A stretch of 21,852 bases of DNA from Chloroflexota bacterium (GCA_026389635.1 JAPLHM010000245.1:1-21852); one strand, 5' to 3'. Positions 1-7,588 are shown, numbered from the stretch's first letter. Translations and numbers: made by a program. The notes: generated by a model from the sequence alone, not told the origin.

Positions 1-1
1 C

Positions 2-13
2 CGCCTTAAGGCG
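2..13. repeat. 12-bp perfect palindrome at the window edge
   Basis: The bases CGCCTTAAGGCG form a perfect inverted repeat about 75 bases ahead of dsrC. It could be an operator or the tail of a structure cut off by the window start. No T-run follows, so it does not read as an intrinsic terminator. The rest of the leader (14-87) is A-rich and shows no promoter I would defend. Confidence 0.25.
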
Positions 14-87
14 AATTGTAGAAAAGAAAATCAGGGTTAAAACCGGGTAAATATCCAAAAGACAAATAAACATCAGGAGAACTGAGC

Positions 88-405
88 ATGCCTAAAGTTA
101 CACTTGGCGGAAAGGAACTCGAGATAGACGAGGACGGCTTCATACAGGAGCCCGATAAATGGGACAAGTCAGTGGCCGAAGATATCGCCAGGACAGAAGA
201 AGCCTACCCTATGAGTGAGGACCACTGGAAGGTGGTAAATTACCTGCGCAACTACTTCCTCGAGTTCGAGATCGCGCCGCCCGTCAGGATGGTCATCAAG
301 CAGACCGGATTCGACCTCAAGACCATCTACAATCTCTTCCCCGGCGGACCGGCCAAGGGCGCCTGCAAGGTGGCGGGACTGCCCAAGCCGACCGGCTGCG
401 TTTAG
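88..405 (+). CDS. dsrC: DsrC/TusE-family sulfur carrier protein
   Basis: A 105-residue protein with the full DsrC layout. The C-terminal swinging arm reads GACKVAGLPKPTGCV and holds both conserved cysteines, C93 and the penultimate C104, 11 residues apart as in true DsrC. TusE-type relatives keep only the last cysteine. In the family these two cysteines carry a trisulfide or disulfide formed during sulfite reduction, which the DsrMKJOP membrane complex is thought to reduce. The ATG at 88 follows a CAGGAG ribosome binding site (about 75-80). The stop lies 12 bases before the dsrM-like gene, so co-transcription with dsrMK is very likely. No dsrAB is visible here, so the sulfite reductase partner must lie elsewhere, or this DsrC serves another thiol-disulfide reaction. 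Confidence 0.95.
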   Translation: MPKVTLGGKELEIDEDGFIQEPDKWDKSVAEDIARTEEAYPMSEDHWKVVNYLRNYFLEFEIAPPVRMVIKQTGFDLKTIYNLFPGGPAKGACKVAGLPKPTGCV

Positions 406-417
406 TACAATAGCATT

Positions 418-1350
418 ATGTGGTTGCTGCTGCTCACTTACTCCTGCTTGCTAATTTTCATCGCCGGGTTAGTCTGGCGAATTTACAAATATGCTTCCCT
501 TCCGGTACACCTGCGCTGGGAACTGTATCCGGTTGCCCATGAAATTGGTAAGCCGTACGGGGGTTCATACCTTGAGGATGAGGGTTGGTGGCGACGGCCA
601 CGTAAAACGAACCTGCTGGGTGAATCAACGGTTTTCCTGCGGGAAATAATCTTTTTCCGCGAGTACTTTCACAGCAACCGTCGATTCTGGAGTTTTGTCT
701 ACCCTTTTCATCTCGGGCTGTTTTTACTGGCAGCCTGGGCTATAATGCTTTTAATAGGCGCAATCCTTACACTGAACGGGCTAACGGTTTCTGCAGCAGC
801 CGCCAATCCCTGGCTGCAGTTAACCTATTATCTCACCCTCATATCAGGCATAGCTGCTTTTGTACTGGGCATCTTTGGTACAGTCGGACTGCTGTTTAAA
901 CGATCGATCGATGAAGACCTCAGGAATTACACTGCGCCCATTGACTACTTTAATCTACTGGGGATAGTTCTCATTTTCCTTACCGGTTTGCTTTTCTGGG
1001 TCCTGGAAGATCCCACATTCGGCATGGCACGTGGATTCATGCAAGGTCTACTGTCGTTCAAACCATCTTTGGCAGGTCCCCTCATGACAACCAATATTGT
1101 ATTGTTAGTCATGTTTTTAGCTTATATGCCCTTCACGCGCATGATGCACTACGTGGCCAAATATTTCACCTACCACAAGGTTCGATGGGACGATGAACCC
1201 AACATCAAGGGAAGCAAGCTCGAGCGTAAATTAAAGGAACTGCTGGCCCAGTCCGAAAGCTGGTCGGCGCCACACATCCGACCCGGTAAATCGTGGGCAG
1301 AGCAAGCGGCCGGTAGCGGTGCTGCGGAAGATAAAGAAGCGCCAAAATGA
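418..1350 (+). CDS. dsrM: DsrM-like membrane cytochrome b subunit (NarI family)
   Basis: A 310-residue membrane protein with about five hydrophobic helices (near residues 3-21, 93-120, 134-160, 175-197 and 222-240). It resembles the nitrate reductase gamma/DsrM family of dihaem b quinol oxidoreductases. Histidines in or next to helices (H98 in YPFHLG, H244 in RMMHYV) are candidate haem ligands. A basic, soluble C-terminal tail follows the last helix. In DsrMK complexes this subunit exchanges electrons between menaquinone and the cytoplasmic DsrK. The gene starts 12 bases after dsrC without a clear ribosome binding site, suggesting translational coupling. Its end overlaps dsrK by 4 bases (ATGA). 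No dsrJ, dsrO or dsrP homologue is adjacent, so this is a two-subunit DsrMK arrangement within the window. HmcE or TmcC-type subunits of other redox complexes are the main alternative. Confidence 0.85.
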   Translation: MWLLLLTYSCLLIFIAGLVWRIYKYASLPVHLRWELYPVAHEIGKPYGGSYLEDEGWWRRPRKTNLLGESTVFLREIIFFREYFHSNRRFWSFVYPFHLGLFLLAAWAIMLLIGAILTLNGLTVSAAAANPWLQLTYYLTLISGIAAFVLGIFGTVGLLFKRSIDEDLRNYTAPIDYFNLLGIVLIFLTGLLFWVLEDPTFGMARGFMQGLLSFKPSLAGPLMTTNIVLLVMFLAYMPFTRMMHYVAKYFTYHKVRWDDEPNIKGSKLERKLKELLAQSESWSAPHIRPGKSWAEQAAGSGAAEDKEAPK

Positions 1351-2954
1351 AAAAACGACCATCCATTAAAGACATCGGCAGGCAGGAAGGCCAGCTTATG
1401 GAGATCCGGCCGCAGGACCTGGTGCCCCTGCCCTATCCTTATGACCAACCCGGTTTGGAACCAGGCATAAAGCAGTTGACTGCCGATCAGAAGAAGAAAT
1501 ACGAGTCGTCTTTGGACGGTATATCGGCCATCGGGTTCAAGCGGCTCGAAAGCCCTGCGCAGGAGGAGGAGTACGTAACAAAGTTCCTCTCGGGATTGAA
1601 GAAGCTGCTTTCGAAAGAAAATAACTGGACCTTCCTCCAGCCGCTGATGCTTTCGCTGGAGAACTGCGCGAAGTGCCAGAACTGCAGTGACGCCTGTCCC
1701 GTATACACTGAGAGCGGCAGGCAGGAAATCTACCGGCCCACCTACCGTGCCGAGGTGCTGCGCCGCATAATACGGCGGCATTTAAAAAAAGAGAGCAAGC
1801 TAATCGCGAAATTCACCGGCAGCGATATCGACCTCAATTATACGACCATAGCCAGGCTGGCTGAGCTTTCCTACCGCTGCACACTTTGCCGCCGCTGTGC
1901 GCAGTCATGTCCTATCGGCGTGGACAACGGCCTGATTACGCACGAGATAAGGAAGATTTTCAGCCAGGAGATGGGCATAGCCCCTAAAGAGATACACGAA
2001 GCGGGTACGGTCAAACAGCTTCGGACTGGCTCCAGCACAGGCGCCACACCCAAAGCGCTGCGGAGCTTCATCTCATTTATCGAGGGGGAAATTGAGGAAA
2101 AGACCTGCAAGGCCATCAAGTTGCCAGTGGATAAAGTGGGTGCGGATATATTGCTCATGCACAACACGGGCGAATTCATTTCCTGGCCCGAAAACGTGGC
2201 GGCCTTCGCCATAATCTTCAATGCTGCCGGCATCGACTGGACCCTATCCAGCACGCTGATGGGTTACGACGCCGTCAATTACGGCGTATGGTACGATGAC
2301 GTGCAATTCTCACGCATTGCAGTCAGGCATATGCAGTCCGCACGTGACCTTAAGGTAAATCGTGTGCTGGTGGGTGAATGCGGCCATGCGCACAAGGCCA
2401 TGCTGGTTATTGCAGACCGCGTGCTGACCGGTGATCTTAACATCCCCCGCGAGAGTGCCATACCACTGCTCGAGGACATCGTCTTAAACGGTAAGATCAG
2501 GCTGGACGCTTCCAGGAACAACTTCCCTGTTACCTTACACGATCCCTGCAACCTGGTGCGTCTGAGCGGCATTGTTGAGCCGCAGCGCCGGATTCTCCGG
2601 AAGATATGCCCTGATTTCCGTGAGATGGAACCTCACGGCGTAGACAATTATTGCTGCGGCGGCGGCAGCGGTTTCGCCGTCATGGACTCAAACAACTTTT
2701 CAGATTGGAGATCAGCCGTCTCCGGTCGCATGAAGCTGCGGCAGATTTTAAATGTTTTCCAGGACGTCATCCGCCCTGACATTCATAAATATGTCTGCGC
2801 TCCCTGCTCGAACTGCAAAGGCCAGATCAGGGATCTCTTCAGCTACTACAACGTATCCGAAAAATGCGGCATCCACTACGGCGGCCTGGTCGAATTGATC
2901 GTCAACGCTATGGTGGATATTAAAAAGCCTTTCATCAACTGGGAAGCTAAATAG
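1347..2954 (+). CDS. dsrK: DsrK-like iron-sulfur subunit (HdrD family)
   Basis: A 535-residue cytoplasmic iron-sulfur protein, of the usual DsrK size. Two [4Fe-4S] ferredoxin motifs are present (C107/C110/C113/C117 and C178/C181/C184/C188). Towards the C terminus is one complete CCG domain: C401 in HDPCN, C436-C437 in the NYCCGGGSG motif, and C484/C487/C490 in CAPCSNC. In HdrB/HdrD this domain binds the noncubane cluster that splits disulfides; in DsrK it is proposed to act on DsrC. The start codon overlaps the dsrM stop (ATGA), so the two products are made together. Residues 1-100 are a charged N-terminal extension without cysteines. The dsrC-dsrM-dsrK order supports a thiol-disulfide to quinone electron route. 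The distinction from TmcB/HmcF-type proteins rests on this context. Confidence 0.88.
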   Translation: MKKRPSIKDIGRQEGQLMEIRPQDLVPLPYPYDQPGLEPGIKQLTADQKKKYESSLDGISAIGFKRLESPAQEEEYVTKFLSGLKKLLSKENNWTFLQPLMLSLENCAKCQNCSDACPVYTESGRQEIYRPTYRAEVLRRIIRRHLKKESKLIAKFTGSDIDLNYTTIARLAELSYRCTLCRRCAQSCPIGVDNGLITHEIRKIFSQEMGIAPKEIHEAGTVKQLRTGSSTGATPKALRSFISFIEGEIEEKTCKAIKLPVDKVGADILLMHNTGEFISWPENVAAFAIIFNAAGIDWTLSSTLMGYDAVNYGVWYDDVQFSRIAVRHMQSARDLKVNRVLVGECGHAHKAMLVIADRVLTGDLNIPRESAIPLLEDIVLNGKIRLDASRNNFPVTLHDPCNLVRLSGIVEPQRRILRKICPDFREMEPHGVDNYCCGGGSGFAVMDSNNFSDWRSAVSGRMKLRQILNVFQDVIRPDIHKYVCAPCSNCKGQIRDLFSYYNVSEKCGIHYGGLVELIVNAMVDIKKPFINWEAK

Positions 2955-2984
2955 AAACACGGACTGATAATCGAGTTTGTCAGC

Positions 2985-3020
2985 TTAAGGGGTGTATATG
3001 TTCAAGGCACTGCGCCTTAA
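2985..3020 (+). other. Competing inverted repeats in the dsrK-downstream gap
   Basis: TTAAGG at 2985-2990 can pair with CCTTAA at 3015-3020, while AAGGC at 3004-3008 can pair with GCCTT at 3014-3018. The two hairpins share the right arm and exclude each other. Neither is followed by a T-run, so this is not a convincing terminator. It may be an mRNA processing or stability element between dsrK and the next gene, which has its own AGGAGG ribosome binding site at about 3058-3063. Low confidence. Confidence 0.25.
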
Positions 3021-3073
3021 TTTCAAATGTGTTACTATTTACGCAAATTTGGGGATAGGAGGTTTGTCGCGTT

Positions 3074-4123
3074 ATGCCTCAGCTTCAATTCGACAAAGAC
3101 AAATGCGCAAAGTGCAAATCCGTACCCTGCCTCACCAAGTGCCAGTATATATCCATAGATAATGCCTCTGCCAAAACGGAATGGCACAAGGTCATCAACG
3201 GTGAAAATTCCTTTGTGCTAAAAGCCTGCACAACCTGCTATGCCTGTGAAGAATACTGCCCGTCTGGAAATCATCCTTTCTACATGATCGTGGACAGGCA
3301 GGAAGAAAAGGGGATCCTGCCTGCACCCAGGCCTATAGTCACCATGTGGGTCAACCAGTGCCAGCCGGTCGGCAAATTTATGGTTGGCCTGCTGCAGGAA
3401 AAGGCGTTGTCCTACTGTCTGCTGCCTCATTTCAATACCCTCGCACACGGAAAGTTATTCGAGGATATCGAATATTCGGTAATTTTCGGCCAGGAATTTT
3501 TCTGCAACGCGGTTTTCCTGCACTATGCCAGGACATCGCTCATCCGGGAAAGGCTGCCGGTCATTATCGAGAACATTAAGAAGCAGGGTATCAAGGAACT
3601 GGTCTGCCTCCATGACGAATGCTACGCTACTTATGCTTCCATAGCGCCGGCTTACGGCATAGAAGTGCCGTTTAAAGCGGTGCATTATTTTGAATACCTG
3701 CTGGAACGTCTGAATAAACTCAAATCACAGGTCAAGCCGCTGAACCTGAAGGTAGCCTACCAGAGAAACTGCTCCACCAGGCTGATCCCGCAGGTTGATC
3801 ATTTTGTGGATGATATCTTCAGCACGATCGGCGTCCAAAGGCTTAACCGTCAGTACGATAAACAGAAAGCGCTGTGCTGCGCCGAGGTTTTCAGGATGGG
3901 CATGGGACCCGACCTGGCTGATGACGTTCAGAAAAGGAACCTGGATGACATGCTGGAGTCGGGCGCCGAATACGTTGTTTTCAATTGCCCGGCCTGCTGG
4001 GATTCACTGGCAGATAAGGTAGCCGCGCGTGGTCTGAAGCCCATCCACATGATCGATCTGTGCAAGCTGGCGATAGGCGAGGCTCAAAGCCTCCAACTGG
4101 CTAAAATGGAAGCCGAGGTGTAG
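3074..4123 (+). CDS. CCG-domain (HdrB/HdrD-like) iron-sulfur oxidoreductase, paralogue 1
   Basis: A 349-residue soluble protein. Two ferredoxin-type cysteine sets are packed into the first 62 residues (C11/C14/C19/C23 and C52/C55/C58/C62), followed by a C-terminal CCG-type domain. The CCG signature is altered: C268-C269 are followed by Ala (ALCCAEVF) instead of Gly, and the closing pair is C305/C308 in NCPACW. It shares the LHDECYA and YQRNCSTR motifs with the protein at 17994-18989, so they are paralogues. The family passes electrons or handles thiol-disulfide chemistry, but no substrate can be named. A strong AGGAGG lies 10-11 bases before the ATG. It ends 5 bases before the flavoprotein gene, and the three genes 3074-6668 look like one operon, probably the electron-acceptor partners of the flavoprotein. 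Confidence 0.85.
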   Translation: MPQLQFDKDKCAKCKSVPCLTKCQYISIDNASAKTEWHKVINGENSFVLKACTTCYACEEYCPSGNHPFYMIVDRQEEKGILPAPRPIVTMWVNQCQPVGKFMVGLLQEKALSYCLLPHFNTLAHGKLFEDIEYSVIFGQEFFCNAVFLHYARTSLIRERLPVIIENIKKQGIKELVCLHDECYATYASIAPAYGIEVPFKAVHYFEYLLERLNKLKSQVKPLNLKVAYQRNCSTRLIPQVDHFVDDIFSTIGVQRLNRQYDKQKALCCAEVFRMGMGPDLADDVQKRNLDDMLESGAEYVVFNCPACWDSLADKVAARGLKPIHMIDLCKLAIGEAQSLQLAKMEAEV

Positions 4124-4128
4124 ATGCG

Positions 4129-5514
4129 ATGATAGATATATTACAGGAACTCAGCAAGATCACTGATAAAGATTTCATATCCAACAATAAGGAGGAGCTT
4201 TACCTGTACGGGCGGGACCCGGGCTTAATGCCGCCGCACGAGCCGGATTACGTCGTCATGCCATCGACGGTTGATGAAATACAGGCCATAGTCAGGCTGG
4301 CAAACAGGGAAAAAATACCCGTCATCCCCAAAGGCGGCGGGCTCTCACTTACCGGCCTGGTCATCCCTCAAAAAGGCGGCATCCTTCTGGATATGAAAAG
4401 GATGGGGCAAATATTAGAGGTCAATGAGGCCGCAGGGTATGTAATAGTGGAAGGGGGGACTACACATGGCACACTGAAAAGCTACCTGCTGAAGAATTAC
4501 CCTCATCTCCGTCACAGCATACCTGATTCTCCACCGATCACAACCGTAGCAGCCAACGCCGTTATTCACGGCCAGGGGCGCCTGACGCAGCAACACGGGT
4601 TCAACTCCGACATGGTCTGCGGCCTGGAAGTGGTCTTGCCCACCGGGGAGAAATGCCGGATCGGCTCTTGCTCTGTCTCGCCGTACTGGTTCTCCAAGGG
4701 ACCACCCTTGCCGGACCTGAGCGGCCTGTTTTTCGGCTGGTTTGGCACCACCGGGATAATCACCAAACTGGCGTTAAAACTTTATCCCTGCAAAAAGCTC
4801 CGCGATGTCATGCTTTTCCTCACCGACGAAGCTGAACTGGTGCCCGGAATCATGCGCAAGCTCGGCCGCACGGAAATGATAGAAGACCTGGTGGTGACTG
4901 CACAGCCCCTACCGCTCAGGTTCAGGGGCAATTACTACATTCTTTTCTATGTAACGGGCGATACGGAAGATGAAATAGAATTTAAAAAGAAGCTGGCCTG
5001 GCGTGCACTCTGGGAGTACTTCGAGAGGAGGGAAGGCGGATTTGTCAGCCTCCTCCCCGAGATGAAGGCGCCCATGCTGTCCATGCCTTCTAAAGACACC
5101 ACGCGGTTTGCGGATGTCAGCAAGGGAGGAGGGTTTGAGTACAGCGGCCCCATAGCTCCCCTGGAGAAATACCCCGTTTACGTTAAAAAGCTGGCCGAAC
5201 TGGCGGAGAAATATGACCTTTTCTACTCCTCCGCTGCCCGCATGATCGATGGTGGGCACAGCATGATGTTTTCCTTCTCCTATACGTTTAACCGCGCCGA
5301 ACCTGATACGATGAAAAGGGCCAAGCAGGCGCTTGATGAAGCCGCTGAATTTGCCCTTGAAAACGGCGGGGTGATGTGGAAGCCCAATATCGATGAGCAG
5401 CAGATGACCATAGCGAAGATGGACCCCGAAACGCTCAATTTAATGATGAGGATTAAGAAACTGCTGGACCCCAACGGCATTATGAACCCCGGTAACTGGG
5501 AGGTGGCCCGATGA
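4129..5514 (+). CDS. FAD-binding oxidoreductase, GlcD/VAO type
   Basis: A 461-residue flavoprotein of the FAD-linked oxidase (PCMH/VAO) superfamily. The FAD-binding segment is visible as PHEPDYVVMPSTVDEIQ followed by PKGGGLSLTG (67-76) and YVIVEGGTTHGTL. The C terminus has the family ending DPNGIMNPGNW. Relatives oxidise 2-hydroxy acids (glycolate, D-lactate), aryl alcohols or alkylphenols. The stretch TVAANAVIHGQGRLTQQHG is not enough to choose a substrate. No signal peptide or transmembrane helix is seen, so it should be cytoplasmic. The 3' end overlaps the next gene by 4 bases (ATGA), and the neighbouring GlcF-type and CCG proteins are the expected electron acceptors. The ATG at 4129 is chosen because the ATG at 4124 runs into a stop after two codons. 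Confidence 0.9.
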   Translation: MIDILQELSKITDKDFISNNKEELYLYGRDPGLMPPHEPDYVVMPSTVDEIQAIVRLANREKIPVIPKGGGLSLTGLVIPQKGGILLDMKRMGQILEVNEAAGYVIVEGGTTHGTLKSYLLKNYPHLRHSIPDSPPITTVAANAVIHGQGRLTQQHGFNSDMVCGLEVVLPTGEKCRIGSCSVSPYWFSKGPPLPDLSGLFFGWFGTTGIITKLALKLYPCKKLRDVMLFLTDEAELVPGIMRKLGRTEMIEDLVVTAQPLPLRFRGNYYILFYVTGDTEDEIEFKKKLAWRALWEYFERREGGFVSLLPEMKAPMLSMPSKDTTRFADVSKGGGFEYSGPIAPLEKYPVYVKKLAELAEKYDLFYSSAARMIDGGHSMMFSFSYTFNRAEPDTMKRAKQALDEAAEFALENGGVMWKPNIDEQQMTIAKMDPETLNLMMRIKKLLDPNGIMNPGNWEVAR

Positions 5515-6668
5515 AGAAATACCAGGCCCAGATACATAGGTGCTTCAGGTGCGGATACTGCAAGTTCCCGACGGACTACTCAGCTATAAATTGTCCCTCC
5601 TATAACAGGTTCAGGTTCGATACCTACTCTACAGGCGGCAGGTTATGGCTGACATACGGGTGGCTGAAAGGTGAACTGCCGTGGTCGGAGCATCTTGCCG
5701 AGATACTTTATGCGTGTACCAACTGCAAGAACTGCACCGAGCAGTGCCCGATGAAGTTCGCCCCGGACATCGTAGAATGGATCATCGGCGCCAGGAGCGA
5801 TATGGTAGATCAGGGCAAAATCCCCGCCAGGGTCAAGCGCTTCCTTGAATCCGTTTATAATTACGGCAACCCGTTTAAGAACCCGCGAACTGAACGGGCT
5901 GCCTGGGCAAACGGAACCAGGCTATATGAGAAAGGCGACGATTTCCTCCTGTATATCGGCTGCCTTGGCTCTTATGACGAAAATGGACATAAAATGGCCA
6001 GGAACCTGGTCGGCTTATTGGAAACAGCAGGCCTATCCTTCGGCATCCTCGGCAACGATGAGGAATGCTGCGGCAATGAAGTCTATTCCCTGGGAGAGAC
6101 CGAGTTATTTAACGCCCTGGCAAAAAAGAATATCGATAAATTCAGGGAATTAGATGTAAAAAAGGTTATCACACTGTGCCCACATGGTTACAATATCATG
6201 AAGAACCAGTACCAGGGCATGGGCTATGCCTTCGAGGTACACCATTATACACAGGTACTGGATAGCCTGATAAAGGACAAAATGCTCAAGCTGAAGACTG
6301 GTAAACAAAAGGTCACATACCATGACCCGTGTTACCTGGGCAGGCATAACAAGGTATACGATGCGCCGCGCAGGGTACTGCACAGCCTTAAAGAAATGGA
6401 GCTTCTCGAGATGCCCCGTACCAGGTCTGACGCGTTTTGCTGTGGCGGAGGCAGCGGCAATTTTGTCACCGACTACCTTGCCGGGGGACAGGACAGCCCG
6501 GCCAGGACGCGCATAAGAGAGGCCGCGCAGACCGGGGCTGATATCCTGGCTTTGGCCTGCCCGGGATGCCTGGTGATGTTTCAGGACGCAATAAAAGCCG
6601 AGAACCTTGAAGACAAACTCCAGGTCAAGGATATCGCCACGATTATCAAAGAATCGATAGCACCTTAA
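5511..6668 (+). CDS. GlcF/HdrD-type iron-sulfur protein with two CCG domains
   Basis: A 385-residue protein. It has two N-terminal [4Fe-4S] sets (C11/C14/C17 with C28, and C69/C72/C75/C79) and two CCG domains. The first CCG domain reads IGCLGS, EECCGNE and LCPHGYN. The second reads HDPCYLG, FCCGGGSGN and ACPGCLV. The first domain ends in C-P-H-G where family members I recall often have C-P-H-C, so its cluster may lack one ligand; the second is canonical. The start overlaps the flavoprotein stop, as with glcD-glcF pairs, so it most likely takes electrons from that flavoprotein. It may feed DsrMK, the short CCG protein or a quinone through an unseen partner. It is followed by about 60 bases and then a convergent gene, marking the end of the operon. 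No clear hairpin terminator is visible there. Confidence 0.88.
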   Translation: MKKYQAQIHRCFRCGYCKFPTDYSAINCPSYNRFRFDTYSTGGRLWLTYGWLKGELPWSEHLAEILYACTNCKNCTEQCPMKFAPDIVEWIIGARSDMVDQGKIPARVKRFLESVYNYGNPFKNPRTERAAWANGTRLYEKGDDFLLYIGCLGSYDENGHKMARNLVGLLETAGLSFGILGNDEECCGNEVYSLGETELFNALAKKNIDKFRELDVKKVITLCPHGYNIMKNQYQGMGYAFEVHHYTQVLDSLIKDKMLKLKTGKQKVTYHDPCYLGRHNKVYDAPRRVLHSLKEMELLEMPRTRSDAFCCGGGSGNFVTDYLAGGQDSPARTRIREAAQTGADILALACPGCLVMFQDAIKAENLEDKLQVKDIATIIKESIAP

Positions 6669-6728
6669 CGGCTACAGGGAACCGCGCAACCCGGATAATT
6701 AGTGGAGATTGCTTTTCCCAGGCTATTA

Positions 6729-6935
6729 TTATTTTTTGATCGTGGAAATCTTAAGTAATTTATACAGGCCGCAATACCCGATAATGCCTGTGATAAGTGC
6801 GATCAATCCCACTATACCTACTACTATGACAACCCACAGGGCCCAGGAATTCATAAAGTACAGTGCCAGCCCAATCAAAATGATGCCGAGTATTACCCGA
6901 ATGACGCGGTCCGCCGTGCCTTCGTTCTTTTTCAT
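6729..6935 (-). CDS. DUF2892-family small membrane protein
   Basis: A 68-residue protein, the only minus-strand gene in the window. The N terminus MKKNEGTADRVIRVILGI followed by two hydrophobic helices (about 12-30 and 33-55, the latter with a GIVGLIALITGIIGYCGLYKLL ending) is typical of the DUF2892/YgaP-like inner membrane family. In other bacteria this domain is found alone or fused to rhodanese domains, hinting at a sulfur-related role that is not established. The reading strand has AAGGAGAG about 8 bases before the ATG, and a good promoter sits just upstream. It is divergent from the DUF134 regulator, so the regulator may control both. Confidence 0.85.
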   Translation of the reverse strand: MKKNEGTADRVIRVILGIILIGLALYFMNSWALWVVIVVGIVGLIALITGIIGYCGLYKLLKISTIKK

Positions 6936-6956
6936 ATTGCCACTCTCCTTGTACGA

Positions 6957-6985
6957 ATTCTAAGTTTTATCCTGTTATCAGTCAA
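6957..6985 (-). promoter_or_regulatory. Sigma-70-type promoter for the DUF2892 gene
   Basis: On the minus strand TTGACT (6985-6980) and TAGAAT (6962-6957) are separated by exactly 17 bases. Each box matches five of six consensus positions. Transcription should start near 6950, giving a very short leader that begins at the AAGGAGAG ribosome binding site before the ATG at 6935. Confidence 0.6.
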
Positions 6986-7001
6986 TTTGAATTCGCTGGG
7001 T

Positions 7002-7031
7002 TTGACTCAAATGCCGAAAAGGACATATACT
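7002..7031 (+). promoter_or_regulatory. Sigma-70-type promoter for the DUF134-led cluster
   Basis: TTGACT (7002-7007) and TATACT (7026-7031) are spaced by 18 bases. The predicted transcription start, near 7038, falls inside a perfect palindrome. It lies downstream of the ATG at 7036, which supports the ATG at 7075 as the real start of the regulator. Confidence 0.6.
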
Positions 7032-7035
7032 AATT

Positions 7036-7051
7036 ATGGGCATATGCCCAT
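7036..7051. promoter_or_regulatory. 16-bp palindromic operator candidate
   Basis: ATGGGCATATGCCCAT is a perfect inverted repeat centred between 7043 and 7044. After one mismatch on each side, the next two pairs also match. It covers the predicted +1 of the forward promoter, just 5 bases beyond the -10 box. That position is typical of a repressor site. The natural candidate binder is the DUF134 protein encoded 24 bases downstream, which would make this autoregulation. I infer this from position only. I saw no second copy in the window. Confidence 0.55.
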
Positions 7052-7074
7052 TATCCAGACGATTTGGAAATAGG

Positions 7075-7548
7075 ATGCCGAGACCAACTAAATGCCGCCG
7101 GGTAGCATGTATGCCGGGCGTTAATTATTACAAACCGGCAGGGATACCCTTGAGATTCCTGGATGAAGTTTGTCTTCCTATAGAAGAGCTGGAATCAATT
7201 CGTCTGAAAGATCTCGAGGATTTAGACCAGGAGCAATGCGCCCAGCGGATGAATATCTCACGCTCGACCTTTCAACGTGTGCTGGGATCTGCCAGGAAAA
7301 AAATAACAGAAGCCCTGCTCACCGGAAAAGCCATCCGCATCGAGGGCGGCAATTTTGAGATGGCTTCGCTTCGGTGCCGCTGCGAGAACGGACACGCGTG
7401 GGCTGTATCATTTGATGAAACTGCCAAAAAGTCAATCAATTCCTGCCCTGTATGTCAGTCTTCAGTAATTCAACAGTTACCACCTGTGGAAGCGTGTCAA
7501 GGTCACGGACGCCGGGGCAGATGCCATGGTCACGGATTTGATCGGTAG
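7075..7548 (+). CDS. DUF134-family HTH regulator with Cys/His-rich tail
   Basis: A 157-residue protein starting MPRPTKCRRVACMPG, the standard opening of the DUF134 (COG1342) family. The HTH lies around residues 50-80 (LDQEQCAQRMNISRSTFQRVL) and resembles sigma region 4. Beyond it is a second cysteine set (C101, C103, then CPVC near 125) like a zinc ribbon, and a tail ending GRRGRCHGHGFDR that could bind metal. I chose 7075 over the in-frame ATG at 7036. The family opening starts there, and the predicted transcription start lies after 7036. It is the first gene of the forward cluster and is divergent from the DUF2892 gene, so a local metal- or redox-responsive regulator is a fair inference. 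No effector is proven for the family. Confidence 0.8.
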   Translation: MPRPTKCRRVACMPGVNYYKPAGIPLRFLDEVCLPIEELESIRLKDLEDLDQEQCAQRMNISRSTFQRVLGSARKKITEALLTGKAIRIEGGNFEMASLRCRCENGHAWAVSFDETAKKSINSCPVCQSSVIQQLPPVEACQGHGRRGRCHGHGFDR

Positions 7549-7588
7549 TATTTGCCGATTGAATATAAAAAGTATAAAGGAGGATATA

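Noticed and set aside
1170..1781. Minus-strand 203-codon frame across dsrM/dsrK
   Set aside because: It lies wholly within two overlapping recognised genes and has no family-like motif.
2998..3165. A short + frame with a GGGG-type ribosome binding site starting at ATG 2998 and running into the CCG gene
   Set aside because: It overlaps about 90 bases of a well-supported gene in another frame, and its Arg/Gln-rich product looks like an out-of-frame translation.
7036..7074. Upstream in-frame ATG start for the DUF134 gene
   Set aside because: The predicted transcription start lies after it and the family N terminus begins at 7075.
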